This document shows positions 19,012 to 27,156 of a DNA stretch of 64,000 bases, piece by piece. The DNA is from Streptomyces triticagri. GTDB lineage: Bacteria; Actinomycetota; Actinomycetes; Streptomycetales; Streptomycetaceae. The notes under the pieces were generated by a model. That model was given only the letters and a program-made list of their open reading frames with translations. It searched no databases and had not been told where the DNA came from. The position numbers and the translations under genes are program-made. The stretch lies in the NCBI RefSeq assembly GCF_003429565.1, contig NZ_QUAK01000038.1:62001-126000 (forward strand). The letters are read 5' to 3'. Numbering within the stretch: the stretch's first letter is position 1; each line of letters opens with the position of its first letter.

Positions 19012-19761
19012 GTGACCGCCTTTGCACCGGACTCGATCGTCCTGAACCGCAAACTGCCGCTCTGGTACCAGGTGTCGCAGTCCCTGCGCGCCTCGATACT
19101 GGGCCGGCCGGCCGCGGCCCCGCTCCGGCTGCCCACCGAGGAACAACTCGCCCTGCACTACGGGGTGAGCGTCCTCACCATGCGCCAGGCCCTCAAGGAG
19201 CTCGAGGCGGAGGGCCTGATCAGCCGGCACCGCAGACGCGGCACCTTCATCGAGCCGAGCGCCCGACGCGGCGCGCCCGTACGGCTGCTCGGCTCGGTGG
19301 ATGCGATCGTCGCCCAGCAGTCCGGGATGCACACCCGGATCCTGGACAGCGGCGAGGGGCCGCCGCCGCCCGAGCTCGCGGAGCACTTCCCGGGCCTCGA
19401 CCGGGTCGCGACGTACCACCGCCTTCGCCGCGACGAGAAGACCGGCGAGCCGACCAACCACGCACACAACTGGGTGCGCCCCGACATCGCCGCCCGGGTG
19501 GAGCTCGACGATCTGCAGCGGTGGCCGATGACCAAGGTCCTGCGGGACGCGGTCGGCGTCCGGATCGGCCGGATCACCGACACCGTCGAGGCGCGGCTCG
19601 CCGATCCGGAGACGGCCGGGCTGCTCGAAGTCCCGCTGCTCAGCCCGATCCTGCACTACACGGGCATCACCTACGACGAGCAGGGGCGGGTCGTGGACGT
19701 GGCACGCATCCACTACCGCGGCGACCGCTTCTCGTTCACCGTGACCCTGGACGCACACTGA
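19012..19761 (+). CDS. GntR-family regulator with UTRA effector domain
   Basis: A 249-residue HutC/FarR-type regulator. The winged HTH is at residues 15-78 (LPTEEQLALHYGVSVLTMRQALKELEAEGLISRHRRRGTFIEPS). It is followed by a UTRA domain (LGSVDAIVAQQSGMHTRILD ... YTGITYDEQGRVVDVARIHYRGDRFSFTV). GTG 19012 was chosen as the first start before a typical lead. It is co-directional with hmgA and could sense an aromatic catabolite, but nothing in the sequence proves this. Amino-sugar or histidine-type ligands are known for other members. Confidence 0.88.
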   Translation: MTAFAPDSIVLNRKLPLWYQVSQSLRASILGRPAAAPLRLPTEEQLALHYGVSVLTMRQALKELEAEGLISRHRRRGTFIEPSARRGAPVRLLGSVDAIVAQQSGMHTRILDSGEGPPPPELAEHFPGLDRVATYHRLRRDEKTGEPTNHAHNWVRPDIAARVELDDLQRWPMTKVLRDAVGVRIGRITDTVEARLADPETAGLLEVPLLSPILHYTGITYDEQGRVVDVARIHYRGDRFSFTVTLDAH

Positions 19762-19827
19762 GCCCGCGGCCGGCACCCGATCCGCCACTGATCCACCCCT
19801 GATCCGCCTCGACCAGCCGTGGGTACG

Positions 19828-21024
19828 ATGCTGAGCGTGACGCAGGACGACGCGCCGCTGCTCGCGGACCTCATGCCGTGGTCGGTCGCCCCGCTGCGGC
19901 TCGGCCGCTCCTGGCCGATGGCCCCGGACCGCGGATCGCTCACCGCCCGCTGGGAGGCCCTCGTACGTGCCGAGGGCGCCGATCGCGCGGCGCTTCTGCA
20001 GCCCAGCCGCTCCCGCACGCTGCGCTCCGCGGTGGCCCAACTGCCCGGCCAGGCCTCGGGTACGGGCCGGCTCGCCGGGGCATCCGGCCGCTGCCCGGAT
20101 CCGGTGCGGGTGCTGCACGGGCCCTTCGACGAGCAGTGGCTGATACCCGACCACCGTCTGATCGACGCGGCCCGCCCCGAACTCTGGCGGGTGGCCGACC
20201 CGCAGCAGCTCTTCCTCGTGGAACAGGGCCGGGTGCCCGACGCGAGCGGCCCCGCCGTACTCGCCACCGCCCTGCTCCCGGACGGCCGCTCCCTCGCCGG
20301 ACGCCCTGGCCGTATCCGCCCGCTGTATCGCCGCCCCTCGGGCGTGGAGCCCAATCTGGCACCCGGTCTGCTCGACCTGCTCGGTGACCGCCTCGGCTCC
20401 CCCGTCGCCGCCGAACAGTTCCTGACCTGGGCACTGGCCACCGCGTACACCGATCCCGCGGGCTGCCGCGTACCGCTGACCGACGACCGGGATCTGTGGG
20501 CGCACGGCGTGGATCTCGGCCATCGGATGCTCTGGCTGATGCTGCGCAGCGGCGAACGGCCGAAGCTCCCGGGCGGCCGACGCCCGTATGTGCGCGCGGC
20601 CCTGCCCGCCCGCCCGGCCGAACTGCTCTACGACCGCGAGGAGGAGACCCTCGAGATCGGCGAGGGGCGCATCTCGCCGGTGCCGGCCGAGGCCTGGGAC
20701 TTCCATGTCAGCGGGGTCCGGGTGCTCGAGCTGTGGTTCGCCCGCCGTACCGCACCCGCCGAGCCGGGCACTCTGGAGGCGATCCGCCCCGCCAAGTGGC
20801 CCCAGGAGTGGACCTCGGAGCTCCTGGAGCTGATCACGGTGCTCGCGCTGCTGGCCGAACTGCAGCCGCGGCAGGCGGAGTTGCGCGGCTCACTGACCGA
20901 TGGCATCGCCTCGTCCACCCTGCGCAGGGCAGGCGTCCTGCCGGCGCCCGAGATCCTCCGCCGTCCGGCCTCGGTGCTCGACCATCACGAGGAAGGCCCG
21001 GAAGGGCAGTTCGCCCTCCTGTGA
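19828..21024 (+). CDS. Protein resembling the C-terminal part of type ISP restriction-modification enzymes
   Basis: A protein of about 398 residues; the start could instead be GTG 19837 or GTG 19819. Its N-terminal motif (PWSVAPLRLGRSWPMAPD) resembles sequences annotated in actinomycetes as the type ISP restriction/modification C-terminal domain. I see no helicase, nuclease or methyltransferase motif, so it is unlikely to be a complete restriction enzyme. There is no partner gene nearby. The assignment rests on remembered similarity only. It ends in a 19-bp tandem duplication that repeats the stop codon. Confidence 0.5.
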   Translation: MLSVTQDDAPLLADLMPWSVAPLRLGRSWPMAPDRGSLTARWEALVRAEGADRAALLQPSRSRTLRSAVAQLPGQASGTGRLAGASGRCPDPVRVLHGPFDEQWLIPDHRLIDAARPELWRVADPQQLFLVEQGRVPDASGPAVLATALLPDGRSLAGRPGRIRPLYRRPSGVEPNLAPGLLDLLGDRLGSPVAAEQFLTWALATAYTDPAGCRVPLTDDRDLWAHGVDLGHRMLWLMLRSGERPKLPGGRRPYVRAALPARPAELLYDREEETLEIGEGRISPVPAEAWDFHVSGVRVLELWFARRTAPAEPGTLEAIRPAKWPQEWTSELLELITVLALLAELQPRQAELRGSLTDGIASSTLRRAGVLPAPEILRRPASVLDHHEEGPEGQFALL

Positions 21025-21044
21025 CCAGTTCGCCCTCCTGTGAC
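21007..21044 (+). repeat. 19-bp tandem duplication across a stop codon
   Basis: CAGTTCGCCCTCCTGTGAC occurs at 21007-21025 and again at 21026-21044. The first copy encodes the last residues (QFALL) and stop of the upstream gene; the second lies just downstream. Confidence 0.85.
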
Positions 21045-21064
21045 CACCTACGGGCCGGTCGCCC

Positions 21065-21850
21065 TCAGGATCCGTCCGTGGTCCGGTGCAGCCGCCCACG
21101 CGCGACCAGTTCGAGGACCACGGCCACCGCGACCGCCTGCACTGCGAGCAGCGCGACCAGCACGAACAGCTGGACCGCGCCCGCCTGCACCGGCGACGCC
21201 CCGCCGAGCAGCATGCCGACGAACGCTCCGGGCAGGGTGACCAGGCCGACGGTCCGGGTCTGGTCGAGGCCGGGGATCAGCGCGTCGGACGCCGCGGGTC
21301 TGGCCACTTCGAGGCGGGCCTCCGCGTCCTGCAGGCCGAGCGCGAGACCGGCCTCCACCTCGCCGTGCCGGCTCTCCAGTTCGTCCAGCGCCCGGCGGCC
21401 GCCGAGGACCGTGGCGGTGAGCGCGCCGCCGATCAGGATGCCGGTGACCGGGATGAGGGCGATGCCGTTCAGCGGTACGAGACCGGTGAGCAGCAGGGCG
21501 CCGACCACCGGCGCCACGGAGACTCCGATCGGCAGGGCGGCCAGCCGCCAGGTGTGATTGGGGGTGATGCGCCGTCCTGCGGTGCGCACGGCCACGGCGT
21601 ACATCATGGCGACGAAGGCGAGCAGCAGGGGGACGGAGCGGACCACCCAGCCGATGAGCACGGAGACTGCGGCGAGTTGGACGGCGGCGCGGGCACCGGC
21701 GGTCGCGATCTCCCGGGCCCGGCCGCGGCCCGCGTCGGGTGCGAGCCGGGCGAGCGCCGCGACCAGCGCGGCGACGATCAGGAGCGCGGCGAGCACCGCT
21801 CCGAGCGCCGCATTGACAGGCAGCAGCACGGAAGCGGCGTACGCGGTCAC
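21065..21850 (-). CDS. FetB-type (UPF0014) ABC transporter permease
   Basis: A 261-residue membrane protein of the UPF0014 family, whose E. coli member FetB with ATPase FetA exports iron (established knowledge). About six to seven hydrophobic segments are seen. The conserved cytoplasmic stretch after the fourth span (IGGALTATVLGGRRALDELESRHGEVEAGLALG, then TRTVGLVTLPGAFVGMLLGGASPVQAG) is clear. No FetA-like ATPase gene is adjacent, so the partner must be encoded elsewhere. It converges with the type ISP-like gene across about 40 bp. Confidence 0.88.
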   Translation of the reverse strand: MTAYAASVLLPVNAALGAVLAALLIVAALVAALARLAPDAGRGRAREIATAGARAAVQLAAVSVLIGWVVRSVPLLLAFVAMMYAVAVRTAGRRITPNHTWRLAALPIGVSVAPVVGALLLTGLVPLNGIALIPVTGILIGGALTATVLGGRRALDELESRHGEVEAGLALGLQDAEARLEVARPAASDALIPGLDQTRTVGLVTLPGAFVGMLLGGASPVQAGAVQLFVLVALLAVQAVAVAVVLELVARGRLHRTTDGS

Positions 21851-22045
21851 GCCGCCACCTTAGTCACCTCGAGACACGCTCCGGAGCGGTGGATGCGTCG
21901 AATGCCGGGTCGTCGGCTCACCGATCTCGATCGTGCACCGGGGCAGCGCCGGGTGGGGGCCGGTGCGTCAGGTCGGCTGCGTCAGGTCGTACCGGGACGC
22001 GGCCGCGCTCCGTGGGGATGACGGGCGCGGTGCGTACCGGATCGG

Positions 22046-22315
22046 TCAGCGGCCGCCGAACAGCGTCCGGGTCAGCCGCCGCAGCGGTGCGAACAGCGAG
22101 ACCCGCCACATGCGGGCACCGCGTCCGGTGCGCTCGTGCGCCATCTCACGGGAGGTCAGCTCCTGCATCAGCGACGTCGCCTCCGCCACCTCACGCTGCG
22201 GCACGGCGGGACCGCCGAGCACCGAGAGATGGCGGTCGAGGCGCGAGCTGGTCGCGCTGCTCCCGCAGGTGATCGCAGGGACTCGCGCCCTGCTGCGCAC
22301 TGTTATCTGTTCCAT
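22046..22315 (-). CDS. Small conserved-looking hypothetical protein
   Basis: An 89-residue protein with no recognised domain. The start at 22315 is favoured by GGGGAG five bases upstream of ATG. It is basic at the C-terminus (WRVSLFAPLRRLTRTLFGGR) and has a central DRHLSVLGGPAVPQREVAEA stretch that looks like a real protein rather than a frame shadow. It is transcribed divergently from the Ser/Thr kinase. Function unknown. Confidence 0.6.
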   Translation of the reverse strand: MEQITVRSRARVPAITCGSSATSSRLDRHLSVLGGPAVPQREVAEATSLMQELTSREMAHERTGRGARMWRVSLFAPLRRLTRTLFGGR

Positions 22316-22484
22316 GTCACTCCCCACCCGTACGAGGCACCCGGCCCGGGCAGGTTAACCCTAACGCCCCACTCCGACACTCGTGTATCCCGGGCTCAGG
22401 ATTCACCTTCCCCGTAAGGGTGTTGACGATTACTCTCCGAATGCACCTGATTTCAGGTCGAGTTGGACACGAGGAGGTTCGCCG

Positions 22485-24170
22485 GTGAGCGAGGGGCCGG
22501 ATCAGGAACGGCTGATCGCCGGGCGGTACCGGCTCCTCACCCGTCTGGGCGAGGGCGGCATGGGCACCGTGTGGCGGGCGCGGGACGAACTCCTGCACCG
22601 CGAGGTCGCGGTCAAGGAGGTCCGCGCACCGGCCGGACTGCCCGCACCGGATGTGGAGCGGCTCTACGCCCGGCTGGAACGGGAGGCCTGGGCGGCGGCC
22701 CGGATCACTCATCGCGGCGTGGTCACGGTCTTTGACGTGGCGATCGAGGAGGGCCGCCCGTGGATCGTGATGGAGCTGGTGCGCGGGATCTCGCTGGCCG
22801 AAGCGCTGGACGCGGAGGGGCCGTGCACCGCACGGCGGTCGGCGCACATCGGCGCGGAGCTGCTGTCCGCGCTGCGTGCGGCGCACGAGGCGGGCGTGCT
22901 GCACCGTGACGTCAAGCCGGGGAACGTACTGCTCGCCAATGACGGCCGGGTGGTGCTCACGGATTTCGGGATCGCCCGAGTGGAGGGGAGTTCTCCCCTC
23001 ACGCTGACCGGCGAGATGGTCGGCTCGCCGGAGTTCCTCGCTCCCGAGCAGGCGCTGGGCCGGCCCCCGGTGCCCGAGTCGGACCTGTGGTCGCTCGGGG
23101 TGCTGCTCTACGCGACCGTGGAGGGGCACTCGCCGTTCCGGCAGGACACTCCGCTGTCCACGCTGCGAGCGGTCGTCGACGACGAACTGCCGCCGCCGCA
23201 CCGGGCGGGGCTCCTTGCACCGGTCGTCGAGGGGCTGCTGCACAAGGATCCGGCGCGGCGCCTGTCGCCCGACGACGCGGAACGCGATCTGCGTCTGATC
23301 GCGGCGGGTGGCGCGCCGCGCGGCAGCGGCACGACCGCGCGGGACCGGCCGGCGGCCGGTACGCCCACGGTGACGGGCGGGACGCCCGCGGCGCAGTCCG
23401 CTTCGGATCCGTCGCCGGGGCGCTCCGGGCCGGACGGCTCCGACTCCCCTGCCGGGTCCGGCCGTTCACGCAGGGCCGTGGTCCTGATCGTGGCGGGCGC
23501 GGTCGCCCTGCTGCTCGCCGTCGGCGGCCTCGCGTACGTCCTGTCGGACCGTGCCGGGGGCGGCGGCTCGGGCGGTGACGGCGGTACGGGGCAGGGCGGC
23601 AGCGAGGGCAACCGGCAGGGCGCGGACGAGGGCCGGGCAGGCGGGGGCGCGGGCGGTGCCGGGAGTCCCACACCGGACGACGACGGCACGGGCGGCGGCT
23701 CGGGGGACTCCGGCGGATCGGACGGCTCGGGGGCCGGTGACGGCGAGGACGGAAGCGACGGCGGCGGGGACGCCACCACTCCCCCACCGCAGTCCGTACG
23801 GGCGCATGTGATGGCCGTACGCAAGGACTACACCGGCACGTGTCCGCCGCCGGAGGCCGAAGCCCCGTCCTTCCGGGCGACGTTGACGGTCGGGCGGACC
23901 CCGGCAGAGGTGGAGTACCGCTGGGTGACCGGCAACGGCGAGCCGTCGGATCCGGACTGGAAGACGCTGCGGTTCACCGCCGACGGCGGCAAGGTGAAAG
24001 AGGTCGCCCACACGGAGACCGGACACGACCCGGACGGCGCCGTGCGCAACCGGATCGGCGTCGAGGTCCGCCGGCCCGTCGCCGTGCGGTCGGAGACGAT
24101 CGCATACAGCCTGACCTGCGAGCAGGAGCCCCCGACGGGCGGGGGCTCCTACACACCGAATGCGCGCTGA
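22485..24170 (+). CDS. Transmembrane Ser/Thr protein kinase
   Basis: A 561-residue Hanks-type kinase. The GTG at 22485 was chosen because GAGGAGG lies nine bases upstream and the kinase domain starts at once. The Gly loop GEGGMG is at 22-27, VAVK (K44), HRDVKPGN (D142), DFG (160-162) and APE (186-188). A Pro/Gly/Ser linker follows, then one membrane span (about 331-353), a long Gly/Asp/Ser-rich external linker, and a roughly 100-residue extracellular domain (about 455-561) with Cys in GTCPP and LTCEQ. The domain may sense an external signal; there are no PASTA repeats. The last codons overlap a hairpin that probably serves the opposite gene. Confidence 0.93.
   Translation: MSEGPDQERLIAGRYRLLTRLGEGGMGTVWRARDELLHREVAVKEVRAPAGLPAPDVERLYARLEREAWAAARITHRGVVTVFDVAIEEGRPWIVMELVRGISLAEALDAEGPCTARRSAHIGAELLSALRAAHEAGVLHRDVKPGNVLLANDGRVVLTDFGIARVEGSSPLTLTGEMVGSPEFLAPEQALGRPPVPESDLWSLGVLLYATVEGHSPFRQDTPLSTLRAVVDDELPPPHRAGLLAPVVEGLLHKDPARRLSPDDAERDLRLIAAGGAPRGSGTTARDRPAAGTPTVTGGTPAAQSASDPSPGRSGPDGSDSPAGSGRSRRAVVLIVAGAVALLLAVGGLAYVLSDRAGGGGSGGDGGTGQGGSEGNRQGADEGRAGGGAGGAGSPTPDDDGTGGGSGDSGGSDGSGAGDGEDGSDGGGDATTPPPQSVRAHVMAVRKDYTGTCPPPEAEAPSFRATLTVGRTPAEVEYRWVTGNGEPSDPDWKTLRFTADGGKVKEVAHTETGHDPDGAVRNRIGVEVRRPVAVRSETIAYSLTCEQEPPTGGGSYTPNAR
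24124..24150. terminator. Hairpin between kinase and SGNH hydrolase genes
   Basis: AGGAGCCCCC (24124-24133) pairs with GGGGGCTCCT (24141-24150) across a 7-nt loop. It lies inside the last codons of the kinase gene and 33 bp beyond the stop of the converging SGNH hydrolase gene. It therefore most naturally terminates the latter. Confidence 0.55.
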
Positions 24171-24182
24171 GGGCCGGGGCGG

Positions 24183-24992
24183 CTATGCGGCGGAGGTGAA
24201 GGCCGGCAGATAGCCGCCGGACTGTCCCGCGGCGGTCGGGTGGTACGACTCGCCGATGTTCGTCCAGTTGACGCTGTGCAGCCAGGCGTCGCCGGAGCAG
24301 ATCTCGTGCCCGGTGAAGTTGCCCGTGACGTCGGCGAAGGCGAAGCCGTGGTCGGCGACGCTCTTCTGGGTGGTCTCGTTCAAGAGGTCGGCGGCCGAGT
24401 TGATCGCCGCGCGCTCGACCTCGGTCAGCCCGGCGAGGCAGCTGCCGTCCAGCTGGTAGAAGCGCGGGTAGCCGAGCACCACGACCTGGGCGTCGGGCGC
24501 CTTGTCGCGGATGGCCGTGTACGTCGAGGCGAGCCGGCCCGGCAGGGTGCCGGTGACGAAGCTCTTGGCCTCCTCGACCCGGGCCACACAGGTGGCCTCG
24601 GACTGCAGGACACAGGTCGTCATGACGTCGGCGAAGCCCGCGTCGTTGCCGCCGATGGACAGGGAGACCAGCGAGGTGCCCGAATTCACCGGGCCCAGCT
24701 GGTTGTTGACGACATCGCTGGTGACGGCTCCGGAGCAGGCCGTGAAGTCGAAGGACGCGGGTGAGTTGGCCGCGGCCCAGAGCACCGGGTAGGCGTTGTT
24801 GCTGCGCTTGCAGTCGCCGCTTCCGCCGTCGTAGTCGCCGGCTCCGACGCCGGACGAGTAGGAGTCGCCGAGTGCCACGTAGTTGGCCGCGGCGGTGGAC
24901 GAATCTGCTTGCGCCGCGCCGGCGCCGGCCAGGGTCAGACCGGCGGCGAGGAGCAGGGAGGAGCCGTATGCCGTGATGCGGGACAGTCTCAT
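24183..24992 (-). CDS. Secreted SGNH/GDSL lipase or esterase
   Basis: A 269-residue secreted serine hydrolase. ATG 24992 follows GGAGGT and opens a signal peptide ending about AQAD (residue 30). Block I is GDSYSSG with nucleophile S44. Block III is GGND, and the catalytic His is H251 in SYHPTAAGQ. About six Cys suggest disulfides, as in the known Streptomyces SGNH lipases. It converges with the kinase gene. An inverted repeat GTTAC-N6-GTAAC lies about 45-60 bp upstream of the start. Confidence 0.93.
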   Translation of the reverse strand: MRLSRITAYGSSLLLAAGLTLAGAGAAQADSSTAAANYVALGDSYSSGVGAGDYDGGSGDCKRSNNAYPVLWAAANSPASFDFTACSGAVTSDVVNNQLGPVNSGTSLVSLSIGGNDAGFADVMTTCVLQSEATCVARVEEAKSFVTGTLPGRLASTYTAIRDKAPDAQVVVLGYPRFYQLDGSCLAGLTEVERAAINSAADLLNETTQKSVADHGFAFADVTGNFTGHEICSGDAWLHSVNWTNIGESYHPTAAGQSGGYLPAFTSAA

Positions 24993-25035
24993 GGGACCTC
25001 CGTGGGGAGAGGGCAGGGTCTCTGCCACCTCCTTT

Positions 25036-25051
25036 GTTACCCACACGTAAC
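25036..25051. promoter_or_regulatory. Inverted repeat GTTAC-N6-GTAAC upstream of SGNH hydrolase
   Basis: GTTAC (25036-25040) and GTAAC (25047-25051) flank CCACAC, followed by a perfect CTCATGAG palindrome (25053-25060). The position, 44-68 bp upstream of the lipase ATG, suits an operator or promoter element. The rest of the 284-bp gap to the next gene is unusually AT-rich and holds no convincing gene. Confidence 0.35.
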
Positions 25052-25276
25052 GCTCATGAGTATGTTCATGACAAGTAGATTTCAAGGAGGAACCTTCACG
25101 GCCTTCATGTTTGAACCAGCAATTGGCCACGGATCAACCAACTCATCTCCACAGAACGCGGCCTGACGGCCCGTCGGCCGGGCGGCGGAGTGGCTCCATT
25201 CCGCATCTTGACGCGCCGATACCGGCTGCGCGACATTGAAGCCCGGCATCCGGCGCGTCGGGGGGCAAAGTCGCCA

Positions 25277-25714
25277 ATGCAGACGATCAGTGACAAGACA
25301 TCAGCACCGAGACCGAGCGACGGCACACCGCGGCGGGCGGACGCCCCCGGTGGCGGGCCGTCGGCCTTCCTGTCCGGTGCGGCCGTCGCGGTGGCGGCGG
25401 TGGGCGCGGTGTTCGTGTTCAGCGGCCTCGAATCGCCGCTGCGCGGGCCGTGCGCCCTTCTCCTGCTGCTCGGTGCGCCCGCCGGCGCCCTCGCCCTCGC
25501 GCTGCGTGAACTCGAGCCGCTCGGGCGGGCCGTGGCGGCCGCGGCGGGAGCACTCGCAGTCGATCTGCTGGTCGCCCAGGCGATGCTCGCGCTGCACATC
25601 TGGTCGGTCCGCGGCGGCTGCGCGGCCGTGCTCGCGGTCAGTCTGCTGATCCTGGTGACGGCCCGGGCACGACGACCACGGCGCCCGCACTCCGCGAGAA
25701 GCCGGACCCGGTGA
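25277..25714 (+). CDS. Small polytopic membrane protein
   Basis: A 145-residue protein with a polar N-terminus of about 30 residues and four hydrophobic segments (about 31-52, 58-78, 85-107, 112-130), ending in a basic Arg-rich tail. It has no recognisable family. Its stop precedes the acyltransferase GTG by one base, so it probably belongs to the glycan operon as an accessory. The start codon choice is tentative because no strong ribosome site is seen. Confidence 0.6.
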   Translation: MQTISDKTSAPRPSDGTPRRADAPGGGPSAFLSGAAVAVAAVGAVFVFSGLESPLRGPCALLLLLGAPAGALALALRELEPLGRAVAAAAGALAVDLLVAQAMLALHIWSVRGGCAAVLAVSLLILVTARARRPRRPHSARSRTR

Positions 25715-25715
25715 C

Positions 25716-26810
25716 GTGGACATCGAGGTGTACCGCCCCGGCGAGCTCACGGCCGCCGACCGGGCGGCCTGGACGGCCCTGCAGTCCAAGGCCCACCTGG
25801 AGGGCGCCGCGGAGCTGGCCAACCCTTTCCTGTCACCGGAGTTCGCCCTCGCCGTCGGGCGCTGCCGGCGCGGGGTGCGGATCGCCGTGGTCCGCGAGGA
25901 CGGCGAACCGGCGGCGTTCTTCCCGTACCAGCGCACTCTTGCGGGTGTGGGGCGGGCGATCGGGCTCGGGGTGTCGGACTGCCAGGGCCTGGTGCACCGG
26001 CCTGGCTTCGACTGCGACCCGGTGGAGTTGCTCGACGCCTGCGGGCTCGCGGTCTGGGAGTTCGACCATCTGGTGCACGGTCAGCGGCCGTTCGCCGGCG
26101 CCCGTGCGGCGCACTTCGCGTCCCCGGTGATCGACGTGGACCGCGGATACGAGGCGTATCTCGCCGAACTCCGCGCCCGCTCACCGAAGTTCACCCGGAC
26201 CACGCTCGCCAAGGAGCGCAGGCTCGGGCGAGCCGCGGGCGGCACGCGCTATGTGCACGACGAGCGCGATCCGGCCGCCCTGCACACCCTGATGGAGTGG
26301 AAGTCGGCGCAGTACCGGCGCACCGGGCGCAGCGACCGCTTCGCACAGCCGTGGATCACCCGGCTCGTCGAGCAGCTCTTCCACACCCGGTCGCCGTCCG
26401 CCGGCGGGATTCTGTCCGTGCTCTATGCCGGGGACCGGCCGGTCGCGGCGCATTTCGGGCTGCGTTCCGAGCGGGTGCTCGCCTGCTGGTTTCCCGCCTA
26501 CGATCCGGCGTTCGCCAAATACTCGCCCGGGCTCGTCCTGCATCTGCGGATGGCCCGGGCGGCGGCCGCCGACGGAATCGCCCATCTCGATCTCGGGCGG
26601 GGCAGGAAGGAATACAAGGATTCCCTCAAGACACGCGATCTTTCCGTGTCCGAGGGGTGGGTGACGCGCCGTCACCCCGTGGCGTCCGTCCACCGGGCAC
26701 GACGCGCTCCGGTACGCGCTCTGCGCAATGCCGTGGTGACGAGACCCGAACTCTTCGGACCTGCGGACAAGTTGCTCAAACGGATCGGAAAGATCCGTTC
26801 GGGTAAGTAG
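25716..26810 (+). CDS. CelD/BcsL-type GNAT acyltransferase
   Basis: A 364-residue cytosolic protein of the GNAT_6 (CelD-like) group, related in fold to FemAB and usually found in polysaccharide loci. The visible conserved parts are GVRIAVVREDGEPAAFFPYQ in the N-terminal half and GILSVLYAGDRPVAAHFG, YDPAFAKYSPGLVLHLRMA and HLDLGRGRKEYKDSLKTRD in the C-terminal acyl-CoA-type half. The start is GTG 25716, nearly abutting the upstream stop. It probably acylates a sugar or lipid-linked glycan made by the downstream genes (inference). Confidence 0.82.
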   Translation: MDIEVYRPGELTAADRAAWTALQSKAHLEGAAELANPFLSPEFALAVGRCRRGVRIAVVREDGEPAAFFPYQRTLAGVGRAIGLGVSDCQGLVHRPGFDCDPVELLDACGLAVWEFDHLVHGQRPFAGARAAHFASPVIDVDRGYEAYLAELRARSPKFTRTTLAKERRLGRAAGGTRYVHDERDPAALHTLMEWKSAQYRRTGRSDRFAQPWITRLVEQLFHTRSPSAGGILSVLYAGDRPVAAHFGLRSERVLACWFPAYDPAFAKYSPGLVLHLRMARAAAADGIAHLDLGRGRKEYKDSLKTRDLSVSEGWVTRRHPVASVHRARRAPVRALRNAVVTRPELFGPADKLLKRIGKIRSGK

Positions 26811-27156
26811 CGCGAAAACCGAATAAACGCAGACGCTTGTCCCAGGTCTTGCCATAGAGTCTCATTCGTCAATACCGTCATGGAACCACCCGCAACGGCT
26901 CATCGAGAACGGCTCCGGGGGAGGGCTCAGGAGCGCGATGCCGCCGGTGCGGGGCGCGGTAGGGGGGTCTGCCGTGCTCGGTGCATGCACGTCTGCCGAG
27001 CCAAGTGCCGCACGGCCAGTAATGCCAGCTCGTCCGGTGCACGGAGTGCCGCACGGCCATTCCGGCACGCCCTGGACGAGAACCCTCCTTTCGAACCGGA
27101 AACTCATCCGGGCTGCCCGGGGGCGGGCCGCCCACCGGACGAGAGGGCACCGACTC
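26811..27156 (+). other. Intergenic region before the glycosyltransferase genes
   Basis: A 346-bp gap with no independent gene that I can support. It contains a 15-bp direct repeat AGTGCCGCACGGCCA (27004-27018 and 27045-27059). An in-frame ATG at 26938 after AGGAG would extend the next glycosyltransferase by 73 low-quality residues. The AT-rich stretch 26811-26880 is the likeliest promoter site for the following genes. Confidence 0.5.

Noticed and set aside
25107..25166. 19-residue frame after AAGGAGG upstream of the small membrane protein
   Set aside because: The ribosome-site-to-start distance (about 16 nt) is too long and there is no supporting feature.
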